A DNA stretch of 27,435 bases from Victivallales bacterium (GTDB taxonomy: Bacteria > Verrucomicrobiota > Lentisphaeria > Victivallales > JAADHT01). Positions 8,486-15,587 of this stretch are shown here, piece by piece; the first letter of the stretch is position 1; every line of letters starts with the position of its first letter. Position numbers and translations under genes: made by a program. Below the pieces are notes generated by a model, which saw only the letters and a list, made by a program, of their open reading frames with translations, ran no database searches and was not told the origin of the DNA. The stretch is from positions 1 through 27,435 of the forward strand of contig JAFGFR010000305.1 of assembly GCA_016930955.1 (NCBI GenBank), read 5' to 3'.

Positions 8486-9076
8486 CTATTTCAATGTGAG
8501 GACGATGCTTTTGAAGTTCTCGTTGCCGTTTTCACCCGATACACTTTCGGCGGATATCTCGGTGTTGTCCTCGAGTGCCAGATGCACAATCCTGCGGTCC
8601 TTGGCGTTCATCGGCGGAAGCGTCACAGGCTCGCCCCAGCGTTTGACCTCCTTGGCGGCGTCCAGGGCCTTCTGTCTTATCTGCTCATCTTTGTCGGGAG
8701 ACGACGAGTGTTCCTGCGGCTCTCTTCTGCGGTCGTCGTTTCTTCTGCGGGGCCCTCTCCTGTCCCTGTCTGCCCCTCTTTCCACGGACTCGCCTCCTTC
8801 CCTGCGAGAAGAGCGCTCGGGCCTCCGGTAGCCGTCAACGTCAATCAAAACCCTCGGGCTGTCTTTGTCGCCCTTGGATACCACTCTGTTGACGAGCAAC
8901 TGCAGGCTGTGCAGCGCGATGCCTTTTTTCCCGATGATTCTTCCGGCATCCTCGGAAAAGACGGTCAGCATGATCACCCCGTTCTTGTCCTCGGCCTTTA
9001 CTGAAGCATCCAACCCGAGATAGTCGAGCATTGTCCCCAAGATTTTCGGTGCCCTTTCGATGGTTTCTTCGGTCAT
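8486..9076 (-). CDS. jag: Jag/KhpB-like RNA-binding protein with KH and R3H domains
   Basis: The 196-residue protein has a KH domain with the GRIIGKKG loop (45-52) and an R3H domain with RRIVH (161-165), both single-stranded nucleic acid binding modules. It sits directly after yidC with an ATGA overlap, the classical position of Jag/SpoIIIJ-associated protein. Two features are unusual. The N-terminal Jag_N domain, about 50 residues in Bacillus, is absent. The KH and R3H domains are separated by a linker of about 45 residues (84-130) that is almost entirely R, E, D, G, S and P. Family members bind RNA and influence cell division or envelope functions in Firmicutes; the role here is inferred only. 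An AAGGA site precedes the ATG. Confidence 0.9.
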   Translation of the reverse strand: MTEETIERAPKILGTMLDYLGLDASVKAEDKNGVIMLTVFSEDAGRIIGKKGIALHSLQLLVNRVVSKGDKDSPRVLIDVDGYRRPERSSRREGGESVERGADRDRRGPRRRNDDRRREPQEHSSSPDKDEQIRQKALDAAKEVKRWGEPVTLPPMNAKDRRIVHLALEDNTEISAESVSGENGNENFKSIVLTLK

Positions 9077-10938
9077 TTCCTTTTTCCTTTGCTGTTTTCG
9101 TCGGGAGTCTTGCGGTTCCCCGGCTGGACCGCAGGTGCTCCTGACGGATTCTCAAGTTTCTCTAGTCTCTTGTTTACGACGATCTGCCCGATGCTGATGA
9201 TCTGGCTTACTGTCCAGTAGAGGGTAAGCCCCGACGGCAGTGAATAGAGCATCACGAGCATGACCAGCGGCATGAACATCATCATCCTCTGCTGTGCCGG
9301 GTCGGCGGCGGAGGGGGTCAGTTTCTGCTGCAGCACCATGGTGGCCGTCATAGTCAGCATCAATGGATTGATCGGGATCCCGAATATCGCCCCGACGGTG
9401 TCGGGCATCGTGAGGTCGTTGATCCAGAGAAATGCTGTATGGCGCGGCTCGACTGCCCCGTTAAGCGCCGCGTACAGCGCGAAGAAGATGGGCATCTGCA
9501 GCAGGACGGGAAGACAGCCCCCTAGGGGATTGACGTTGTGCTCCTTGTAGAGCTTCATCATCTCCGTGTTGACCTTCTGTGGGTTGTCTTTGTATTTTTT
9601 TCTGACTTCCTGCACGAGCGGGTTGATGCGTTGCATTTTTCTCATCGAGACGTTTGCGCGGTGAGTCACCGGCCATAGAAGAGTCTTGACGATGAGTGTC
9701 AGCAGTACGATGCTAAGACCGTAGCTTCCGCAGATATTGGATAGCCAGAGGAGGGCATTGAGCATCAGGCTTGAGAGGGGTTCCAGGAAGAATGCCCCCA
9801 GGATGTATAGCTTGAGGAGCTTTCCTGCGTCATGGTCCAGAGCCTGTAGGTTAGCGAGGTTTTTCGGTCCGGCGTAGAATGAGAAGGAATAGTTTTCCGA
9901 CTGGCCTTGCTGGAGGTTGTCCACACTTACTATCGCGTCGGCCTCGGCGACAAAATAGGTGGTTGGAGTATCGGTGGATTGATCCTTGTGTGCGACCGAG
10001 CGCAGCACCAGGCCTTTCTCGACGGCGGGTGGCGGGACGAGAAGGCAAGTGAAGTACTTGTTTGTAGTGGCGATCCATCTTGCGGGCGAATGCTGCACAG
10101 CCTCGAACCCGTCGGACTCGTCTGTCTGGGCGCCTCCGAAGAAATTGGAGAAGAAATTCGGCCGGTTGAACGCCTGCCGATAGACTATCTTCCCCTTCTC
10201 GATGTCGAAATAGGCAATCTCGTGGTTTTCGTTGTATGGGACCTTGTCGTTGGCGAGGCGGTTGATGTCGGGCAGGCCTCCTGCGGAGACCATTACAGAG
10301 GCGAATGACAGGGGAACTTCGGCCAGATTCAAAATGGATATGTCGCATGCCAGGGTGAAGTTCTCCTTGACCTGCCATGCCTGGATGATTTTGAACTCCT
10401 GCCCCTCGGGTGTCCTGAATTGTCTCGACAAAGTGAAGGACTCCTCAGCGGAGGAAGTCTCGATATTCGTGAGTATCCATGACGACTCGGCCTCCCTCAC
10501 TCCCAGAGCTCCATGGCTGACATCCTCAAGCAGCACTATGTTTTTGCCTGTCTGGCTATAAGTCAGCTTGTCGGAGGTGTAGAAGGTTTTCAGAAGTATT
10601 CGTGATATCTGCCCCTTGACGGGGTCTATCGAGATTATGAAGGATTCGTTCTCGAGTGTCACGATATTTATTCCGGCGATTTCTTCCTTTGGTATCTCGT
10701 GGGTTTGTGCTTCTTGCGGCACGACTTTGGCCTTTTCCTCCAGTGCCGATGCAGGAGTGGCTGCTTTCTCCTCTGCGGGGGTGGCGGTGGCCTCGTGTGG
10801 TGACTCCGGCATCTCCTCGACCGCAGGAGCGTCCACTGGCTCGGGAACAGGCCAGAGCCTGTTTGCCAAGGGACCCCAGGCGAAAAGGAAAATCGTGCAG
10901 ATCACCAAGGCCGCGATTGTTTCCTTGTCAAATTTCAC
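9073..10938 (-). CDS. yidC: Membrane protein insertase YidC
   Basis: This 621-residue protein has the Gram-negative layout: a first TM at about 8-24, a Pro/Ala/Glu-rich linker, a periplasmic P1 beta domain (roughly 95-355), and the conserved C-terminal core of five TMs. Core segments such as GGCLPVLLQMPIFFALY and the final GLTLYWTVSQIISI text are diagnostic. It inserts proteins into the inner membrane, alone or with SecYEG. The start is GTG at 10938, which overlaps the yidD stop as GTGA and is preceded by AAGGG at about seven bases. The C-terminal tail is short and basic. The gene is coupled to yidD upstream and jag downstream. Confidence 0.97.
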   Translation of the reverse strand: MKFDKETIAALVICTIFLFAWGPLANRLWPVPEPVDAPAVEEMPESPHEATATPAEEKAATPASALEEKAKVVPQEAQTHEIPKEEIAGINIVTLENESFIISIDPVKGQISRILLKTFYTSDKLTYSQTGKNIVLLEDVSHGALGVREAESSWILTNIETSSAEESFTLSRQFRTPEGQEFKIIQAWQVKENFTLACDISILNLAEVPLSFASVMVSAGGLPDINRLANDKVPYNENHEIAYFDIEKGKIVYRQAFNRPNFFSNFFGGAQTDESDGFEAVQHSPARWIATTNKYFTCLLVPPPAVEKGLVLRSVAHKDQSTDTPTTYFVAEADAIVSVDNLQQGQSENYSFSFYAGPKNLANLQALDHDAGKLLKLYILGAFFLEPLSSLMLNALLWLSNICGSYGLSIVLLTLIVKTLLWPVTHRANVSMRKMQRINPLVQEVRKKYKDNPQKVNTEMMKLYKEHNVNPLGGCLPVLLQMPIFFALYAALNGAVEPRHTAFLWINDLTMPDTVGAIFGIPINPLMLTMTATMVLQQKLTPSAADPAQQRMMMFMPLVMLVMLYSLPSGLTLYWTVSQIISIGQIVVNKRLEKLENPSGAPAVQPGNRKTPDENSKGKRK

Positions 10939-11198
10939 TGTCTGCCCTTGTATTGCATGTTCAGCACACTGGTTTCATAGTTTTTTGGCTTCGGCACGGG
11001 GTCGAAACCGCCTTTGCAGAACGGCTGGCACCTGAGCAGTCTCCAGACGGTCAGTCGCGTCCCGCCCAGGAAACCGTGGGTCTCGAAGGCCCTTTCTGCG
11101 TACTCGGAGCATGTCGGGACAAATCTGCAGGCAGGCGGTAGCCATGGTGAGACAAGCCTTTTGTAGAGGCGCACGATTTTTATTGCTGCGGGAGCCAA
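10935..11198 (-). CDS. yidD: Membrane protein insertion efficiency factor YidD (start uncertain)
   Basis: The family core is plain: a YKRLVSPWLPPACRF segment, the cysteine-containing PTCSEYA motif, and the RLLRCQPFCKGGFDPVP end. YidD is a small membrane-associated protein that helps YidC insertion. Starting at the TTG at 11198 gives 87 residues, close to the 85 of E. coli, and aligns the first residues without gaps. No good ribosome binding site precedes it. Another TTG at 11246 and a GTG a few codons inside are alternatives. Repeat family 1 copy A (11192-11254) lies over the start region, and both TTG candidates are within its inverted ends. The reading frame stays open far upstream, but that part overlaps rnpA and is not considered coding. 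Confidence 0.85.
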   Translation of the reverse strand: MAPAAIKIVRLYKRLVSPWLPPACRFVPTCSEYAERAFETHGFLGGTRLTVWRLLRCQPFCKGGFDPVPKPKNYETSVLNMQYKGRQ

Positions 11199-11254
11199 TT
11201 GCAGAACTGCGCGTGAAGTGCGTCGGGAGCACGGAGGGTCTTGCAATTGGCCCC
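11192..11254 (+). repeat. Repeat family 1, copy A, at the rnpA-yidD junction
   Basis: The first 41 bases match copy B at 12053 with seven differences by hand alignment (83 percent). The ends form an inverted repeat, GCCAATTGCA at 11194-11203 and TGCAATTGGC at 11242-11251. The element fills the short gap after the rnpA stop and overlaps the presumed yidD start, so part of the yidD 5' end may come from the element. Confidence 0.75.
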
Positions 11255-11260
11255 TGGGAC

Positions 11261-11677
11261 TTAGTAGTCCGCGTCCTTTCCAGAAAAGACCCCTGCCTTC
11301 CGGAGGAGATGTATCATATCCTTCTGAACCTCCTGTACCCCGGCTTCCGCCATCGCCCTTCTGGCTATGACTACAACATCTGTGGGAAGCAGGCCCGCCT
11401 TCAGAAGCCTGAACGACTCTCTGAGCAGTCTCCTTGCCCGGTTTCTCAGGACAGCTTTCCTGCTGTATTTCTTTCCGCATATTATTCCGAATCGAGGGAT
11501 TCCTTTGGTTGAGGGCGACGACACCAGAAGCATGTATTTCCCGACCAGTTTATTTCCATTTGAACGGACGTGGTCGAATTCCGATTTCAACCGTAGCATC
11601 TCGCCCGCCACTTTCGATGCGCACCCAAGCTGTATGGGCATCCGGGCTTCGTCGCGTCCTTTGTTTCCTGGGCTCAT
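11261..11677 (-). CDS. rnpA: Ribonuclease P protein component
   Basis: The product (138 residues from ATG 11677) carries the RnpA core: an LRLKSEFDHVRSNG-like beginning near residue 28 and the RNR motif in RNRARRLLRESFR. It binds the RNase P RNA and assists 5' maturation of tRNA precursors. ATG 11677 has GGGGA seven bases upstream and gives about 26 extra residues compared with the shortest family members. An internal ATG near residue 27 would give a more usual length but lacks a good ribosome binding site. It lies 50 bases downstream of rpmH and immediately upstream of yidD, as in most bacteria. Confidence 0.95.
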   Translation of the reverse strand: MSPGNKGRDEARMPIQLGCASKVAGEMLRLKSEFDHVRSNGNKLVGKYMLLVSSPSTKGIPRFGIICGKKYSRKAVLRNRARRLLRESFRLLKAGLLPTDVVVIARRAMAEAGVQEVQKDMIHLLRKAGVFSGKDADY

Positions 11678-11727
11678 GATTGTTCCCCGCCGGAGCCCGA
11701 CTGCATCGTCAGTTCCCAGACCGGTTT

Positions 11728-11862
11728 TCAGAACGTGAGCCTGGCACGCCCCTTCCTTCTCCTGCGTTTGATTATTGCACGTCCGTCCCTGCTGGACATC
11801 CGAGCCCTGAACCCAAGCCTGCGTGTGCGCCTCCTGTTTGAAGGCTGAAAAGTCCTTTTCAT
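11728..11862 (-). CDS. rpmH: Ribosomal protein L34
   Basis: This 44-codon gene encodes a protein starting MKRTFQPSNRRR, with GFRARM in the middle and KGRARLTF at the end, the hallmark text of bacterial L34. It is a component of the large ribosomal subunit. GGTGG lies about seven bases before the ATG. The gene is first in the rpmH-rnpA-yidD-yidC-jag series and is probably read from a promoter near 11989-12016. In many bacteria dnaA lies divergently next to rpmH; here there is instead an intergenic region with a repeat, followed by an acyltransferase gene. Confidence 0.96.
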   Translation of the reverse strand: MKRTFQPSNRRRTRRLGFRARMSSRDGRAIIKRRRRKGRARLTF

Positions 11863-11988
11863 ATTGCTGCCACCATAGTCCTTAAATGTTTTTCCTCTTC
11901 ATCACCTACAGATATCTCGTTTCGGATGCCACGAATCAGCCGGAATAAGCCCCGAAGACAAAGACGACCGCCATTTAACGAGCCAACG

Positions 11989-12016
11989 AATCTAACCTGC
12001 CTTCATGGATTATCAA
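11989..12016 (-). promoter_or_regulatory. Candidate promoter for rpmH-rnpA-yidD-yidC-jag
   Basis: On the minus strand TTGATA (12016-12011) is followed after 16 bases by TAGATT (11994-11989). They match five and four of six consensus bases for a sigma-70 type promoter. The resulting leader before rpmH would be about 120 bases. Confidence 0.35.
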
Positions 12017-12052
12017 GCAAGTATCGAAAAAAAAGCAGACAAAAGGGTTAAT

Positions 12053-12125
12053 GAGCCAATTTCAGAACTCCGCGAGAATCGCGTTGGGAGCGCAGGCGCG
12101 GCAGACGGTGCGGCGAGATTGGCTC
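12053..12125 (+). repeat. Repeat family 1, copy B (internally deleted form)
   Basis: The element begins GAGCCAATTTCAGAACT and ends ATTGGCTC, so its last eight bases are the exact inverse of its first eight. Its first 64 bases closely match the right half of copy E read in reverse, including the GGGAGCGCAGGCGCGG core. It then jumps directly to the other end, as expected for an internal deletion. It lies 3' of the acyltransferase gene. Confidence 0.8.
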
Positions 12126-12168
12126 AAATTTCAAAACGCAAATCACTCAGTCTAAGCCTTGCGGATTT

Positions 12169-13101
12169 TTATTCCCTGACGGTTTTCCCCCTAAGGTCAA
12201 GCCATCTTCGGTGAGCCCAGAGCCATTGTTCGGGGCCGCATTTTCGGATTAGACTCTCCAGTTCCGCGGTGTATATCTGTGTGAGTTTGCGGATATCGCG
12301 TTTTCTATCCGGGCCGGGTTTCATCTCTATGGGGTCGGACATCACAAACTCGAAACGGCATGTTCCGACGCGTTTCATTATGCCAACCATTATCGGCACG
12401 CCCGTCTTGAGGTGAAGAGATGCCGGCGACCAGTGTGTCCTGGCTGACTTGCCGAAAAACGTCGTCTCAACACCCTCGTCCCTGCCGGCGTGCTGGTCGG
12501 CCAGGAGGCATACCGAGTCACCAGCCCTCAATGCCTTTATCAGCTCTTTGAGGGCGTGTTCCTTGGGGCACAGCCTGTGCATCTCGGTGGAACGGTGGCT
12601 TGTGATGAAATCCCCGATGAGAGGGTTGTCGAAATCCCTCATGACGGACAGCAGCCTTCTGCCTGTGTAAATTGTGTACATCATCCCGGCAATCTCCCAG
12701 TTCCCGTAATGCGCGGTGATGATTATCGCGTTGCTGGCACCGTTGTTGTCAAGAAACAACTTCTGCGCCTTCGCAGAGCCTGTAATCACAAGATGATCCA
12801 TCATGTTGGATTCGTTGAGTATGCTTCTTGCCTTTATGATCTCCAGGGCGAGCAAGGCGAGCTGCCGGAAATTCTCCCTCGCCATGACACGCGCCTCGCG
12901 CCCGTCGGCACATACACCAGTGAAAACGAGATGACTAATGACCCTGCGGCGATGCTTTAAATCGAGCATGAAGACCACTCGCGACAAAAAGGAAGCCATG
13001 ACCGAGCATACCGTCAGCGGGGTGATCCGGACAAGTGAAACCAAGGGGAGCAGCAGAAGGAACTCGATATAGATCAGAAGCCTGCTTTTCCTGCCTGACA
13101 T
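12169..13101 (-). CDS. Lipid A biosynthesis (LpxL/HtrB-type) acyltransferase
   Basis: The 310-residue protein has an N-terminal hydrophobic segment (about 8-30) and the lysophospholipid acyltransferase-like fold of the LpxL family. The catalytic HX4E motif is HYGNWE (131-136); other family text includes ADQHAGRDEG and FFGK (about 201-218) and the C-terminal PEQWLWAHRRW (290-300). It would transfer an acyl chain to a lipid A precursor or related lipid at the cytoplasmic side of the inner membrane. The start is set by AGGGAG at 13109-13114, seven bases before ATG 13101; an earlier in-frame ATG at 13197 would overlap the antiporter gene by 62 bases. It begins 34 bases after that gene's stop and is likely in the same operon. 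The exact acyl chain or position cannot be predicted. Confidence 0.88.
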   Translation of the reverse strand: MSGRKSRLLIYIEFLLLLPLVSLVRITPLTVCSVMASFLSRVVFMLDLKHRRRVISHLVFTGVCADGREARVMARENFRQLALLALEIIKARSILNESNMMDHLVITGSAKAQKLFLDNNGASNAIIITAHYGNWEIAGMMYTIYTGRRLLSVMRDFDNPLIGDFITSHRSTEMHRLCPKEHALKELIKALRAGDSVCLLADQHAGRDEGVETTFFGKSARTHWSPASLHLKTGVPIMVGIMKRVGTCRFEFVMSDPIEMKPGPDRKRDIRKLTQIYTAELESLIRKCGPEQWLWAHRRWLDLRGKTVRE

Positions 13102-13135
13102 CCAGCTTCTCCCTAGAGCAATCAGTTGTTGTCGT

Positions 13136-14629
13136 TCAGCGGCCGTGATGGGCATCCGGCTGATGCAAGTCCGGTGCCGGAGATTGTCCTTCGGCATTTC
13201 CCGTGCTATCGGGCATCCAGCCTGAAAGCAAGGTTATCCCGCCCCAAGCCACCGCGCCGGCAAGCAACGACGACAAAAACCCTATCTTCAGCCATTGCAT
13301 GAAACTCATATGCGTCCTCGAGCGTTTCTCCAGCATTCCCAGGGCAACGATGTTGGCTGTGCTGCCGATCATGGTGATGTTGCCGCCGAAGCATGCGCCG
13401 AAGAGCAGGGCCCACCACAGGGGCATGCTCTTTATCTCGGGGTTCAGTGCCAGCTCCTCGATCACCGGGCAGAACGCGGCGACAAATATCACGTTGTCGA
13501 CGAATGCAGAGCCCAGGGAGGTGATTGCGAGGATCATCGGGACAAGCACGTTCATGCTAGTGCCGCAGAACCTGACAAACTGCCTTGCCATCACCACGGT
13601 GACCTCGGTGTGGGCCAGGGAGCCTGCGACGGCGAACAGGAGCATGAAGAAGAGCAGTGTCCACCAGTCCACCTCTCGCTCGACATAGTGCCGGGCACGG
13701 TCACGCCTGATCATCATTATCACTCCCGCGCAGACCAAAGGTGCCACGATCAATATGCTGTTGACCTTCAGCCCCAGCCAGCTTTCGAGCTGATGGTGCG
13801 AGGCGATAAACAAAATGGTCAGCACCATCAGCACCAGCCCTTGCTTGTAGGGCACATCCACAAGCGGGACCAGGCTTAGGTTTCGCGACATCCGCTCCTT
13901 AAGCTTATCGTCAAACTCGCGAAGTTCTCTGCGGTAGTAGTACATCGTCAGCGCGGTCGTCAAAAAAAGTGCTGTCAGCATCACCGGGAAGGACCAGATT
14001 ATGAAATCTCCAAAACTGAAATGCGCCTTCGTCCCGATATAGATGCCGACGGGATTCCCCATCATTGTGCCGGCACTGCCCACGTTGGTGCAGAGCACGC
14101 AGATGATGATATAGGGTGCAGGGTTGAGCTTCAGACGGTCGCAGACCTGGAAAATCAGAGTGGAGATGAATATTATCGATGTCACTTCGTCCACCGCGCA
14201 TGCCAGCAGTGCCGAGGCGACCGCCGTCACAGCTATAAACTTCCTGCCGGTGATGTTCGGCATTGAGACGATGAGCTGGACAATCCATGTGAAAAACCCC
14301 ATGTCCTTCAAGGCACCCACTATCACCATCATCCCGACAAGGAAAAGTATCACGGGAAGCTCCGCCGACTCGACGAAGCTGTCCTTGTCCAGAGACTTCG
14401 TGAATATCAGCACGGCAAGCCCGATAAACGCTATCGCAAGACGGAAGTTCCAGAAGAAAAGCGTTCCCATTATTATTGCCAGAAAGACCGAGCAGGCTAC
14501 TGCCTGCGCACCGGTCAGCACGGTCGAGACACCCAATATCCCGACACAAATGCTGACGGCAATCATGATGCCGAGCCTCAACAGCATCGCGCCGGTATTC
14601 ATCTCGGAATGGCTCTCCTCAGAATACAT
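13136..14629 (-). CDS. ArsB/NhaD-superfamily ion antiporter or SLC13-type permease
   Basis: This 497-residue protein has about 12 hydrophobic segments. Two related inverted-repeat motifs, GTMMGNPVGIYIG and GGNITMIGSTANIVALG, are the ion-binding hairpins of the ion transporter superfamily (CitMHS/ArsB/NhaD). The most likely function is Na+/H+ exchange or transport of a small anion; the sequence does not decide. The ATG at 14629 is chosen because GGGAGAGG at 14632-14639 precedes it closely. The frame stays open to 14761, but that stretch has no membrane or family character and contains a possible repeat fragment. The acyltransferase gene follows closely on the same strand. Confidence 0.85.
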   Translation of the reverse strand: MYSEESHSEMNTGAMLLRLGIMIAVSICVGILGVSTVLTGAQAVACSVFLAIIMGTLFFWNFRLAIAFIGLAVLIFTKSLDKDSFVESAELPVILFLVGMMVIVGALKDMGFFTWIVQLIVSMPNITGRKFIAVTAVASALLACAVDEVTSIIFISTLIFQVCDRLKLNPAPYIIICVLCTNVGSAGTMMGNPVGIYIGTKAHFSFGDFIIWSFPVMLTALFLTTALTMYYYRRELREFDDKLKERMSRNLSLVPLVDVPYKQGLVLMVLTILFIASHHQLESWLGLKVNSILIVAPLVCAGVIMMIRRDRARHYVEREVDWWTLLFFMLLFAVAGSLAHTEVTVVMARQFVRFCGTSMNVLVPMILAITSLGSAFVDNVIFVAAFCPVIEELALNPEIKSMPLWWALLFGACFGGNITMIGSTANIVALGMLEKRSRTHMSFMQWLKIGFLSSLLAGAVAWGGITLLSGWMPDSTGNAEGQSPAPDLHQPDAHHGR

Positions 14630-14694
14630 GTCCTCTCCCAAAAATCCTTGCTCAAGACCAAAAAAATGCCAAAGTGTGTAGAATACCTTGCCTG

Positions 14695-14731
14695 ACGTGC
14701 ATTTCAAACGAAAATCCCTTGAAATTGGCTC
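14695..14731 (-). repeat. Possible remnant of repeat family 1 upstream of the antiporter
   Basis: On the minus strand GAGCCAATTTC (14731-14721) is identical to the family 1 left end. An ATTTCAAA stretch at 14701-14708 could be the opposite end. Without the GC-rich core this is at best a small remnant. Confidence 0.3.
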
Positions 14732-14807
14732 TTTGCCCAGTCGTGGCCGGGGATTCGTCATGACTGTGGCACATACGCCAAAAGTCTTTGTTTTAAACCT
14801 TCCGGCC

Positions 14808-14834
14808 TTGAAATGCGAGGCATCTGGGTATAGG
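14808..14834 (+). promoter_or_regulatory. Weak candidate promoter for the amidotransferase gene
   Basis: TTGAAA (14808-14813) and TATAGG (14829-14834) are spaced 15 bases apart in the divergent intergenic region, placing a start of transcription about 55 bases before ATG 14897. The short spacer makes it weak. Confidence 0.22.
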
Positions 14835-14896
14835 TTCGGTGTCCACGCGCACGCATGTTGGATGATGCTCTATGAAAAGGGTTCGGTGTTTACAAT

Positions 14897-15511
14897 ATGA
14901 TTTTGATGATAGACAACTACGACTCGTTCACGTATAACATTGTGCAGTATCTGGGCGAGCTTGGCAGTCGGCCTCAAGTTTATCGGAACGATGCGGTTTC
15001 GCTAGAGGATTTGGAGAAGATCGGATTTGAAGCGCTTGTTGTGTCGCCGGGGCCATGCTCACCTGCAGAGGCAGGGATATCATGCGACGCAATCAGGCTC
15101 TGCTCTGGGAAAGGTATCCCCGTGTTCGGGATATGCCTTGGGCATCAGTGCATTGGCGAGGTCTTCGGGGGAAAGGTTGTCCATGCGCCCTATCTGATGC
15201 ACGGGAAGGTATCTCAGATCGTCCATGACGGGAAAGGTGTTTTCAAGGGTATTCCGAACCGTTTCGATGCGACGCGCTACCATTCACTCACGATCGAGCC
15301 CGAGAGCTGTCCTGGATGCCTTGATGTCTGTGCCCGCACAGACGACGGGGTGATCATGGGTGTGAGGCACAGCACTCTTCCGGTGCACGGTGTCCAGTTC
15401 CATCCGGAGTCTGTGATAACCGAACACGGCCATGAGATCATACGCAACTTTCTCGACCTCGTCTTTGGAGCCGGTCTCAATCTAAATGAAGCAGTTAAAT
15501 CTCAAAAATAA
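14897..15511 (+). CDS. trpG: Anthranilate/para-aminobenzoate synthase glutamine amidotransferase component
   Basis: This 204-residue class I glutamine amidotransferase starts with the family text MILMIDNYDSFTYN. It has the oxyanion motif SPGPCSP (50-56), the nucleophile Cys80 in FGICLGHQ, and the His169/Glu171 pair in VQFHPES. It releases ammonia from glutamine for TrpE or PabB. No partner synthase is in the window, so TrpG and PabA cannot be separated and the enzyme may serve both. The last residues, after the normal family end near GAG (191-193), are encoded by repeat family 2, which also supplies the TAA stop. The ribosome binding site is weak (AAGGG about 16 bases upstream). Confidence 0.93.
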   Translation: MILMIDNYDSFTYNIVQYLGELGSRPQVYRNDAVSLEDLEKIGFEALVVSPGPCSPAEAGISCDAIRLCSGKGIPVFGICLGHQCIGEVFGGKVVHAPYLMHGKVSQIVHDGKGVFKGIPNRFDATRYHSLTIEPESCPGCLDVCARTDDGVIMGVRHSTLPVHGVQFHPESVITEHGHEIIRNFLDLVFGAGLNLNEAVKSQK

Positions 15512-15534
15512 CAGTTTTGCATACAACGCTTTAA
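15479..15534 (+). repeat. Repeat family 2, copy 1
   Basis: CTAAATGAAGCAGTT, AATCTCAAAAAT and ACAACGCTTTAAG are shared in the same order and orientation with the copy at 21466-21529. This copy is eight bases shorter in the middle. It overlaps the end of the amidotransferase gene and contains its stop. It lies between convergent genes, 53 bases before the end of the beta-helix gene. Confidence 0.8.
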
Positions 15535-15587
15535 GACTAACTGAACTTTCACCACGGCACACTGCGTCAACTGCTTTATTTCGAAGA

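Larger units (their letters stand above)
11863..12168. other. Intergenic region between rpmH and the acyltransferase gene
   Basis: This 306-base stretch contains a candidate rpmH promoter (11989-12016), a run of eight A at about 12027-12034, and repeat copy B (12053-12125). Nothing resembling DnaA boxes or an origin was recognised, and no small ORF with a ribosome binding site stood out. Confidence 0.5.

Noticed and set aside
11199..11480. Long N-terminal extension of yidD
   Set aside because: The frame is open but overlaps rnpA in another frame and has no family similarity; YidD proteins are about 85 residues.
14630..14761. Upstream extension of the antiporter gene
   Set aside because: It lacks membrane or family character, and ATG 14629 has a good ribosome binding site.
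15479..15534. Repeat family 2 as an integron attC site
   Set aside because: GTTRRRY-like text is present, but it is on the wrong side, the RYYYAAC partner is missing and no integrase is seen.
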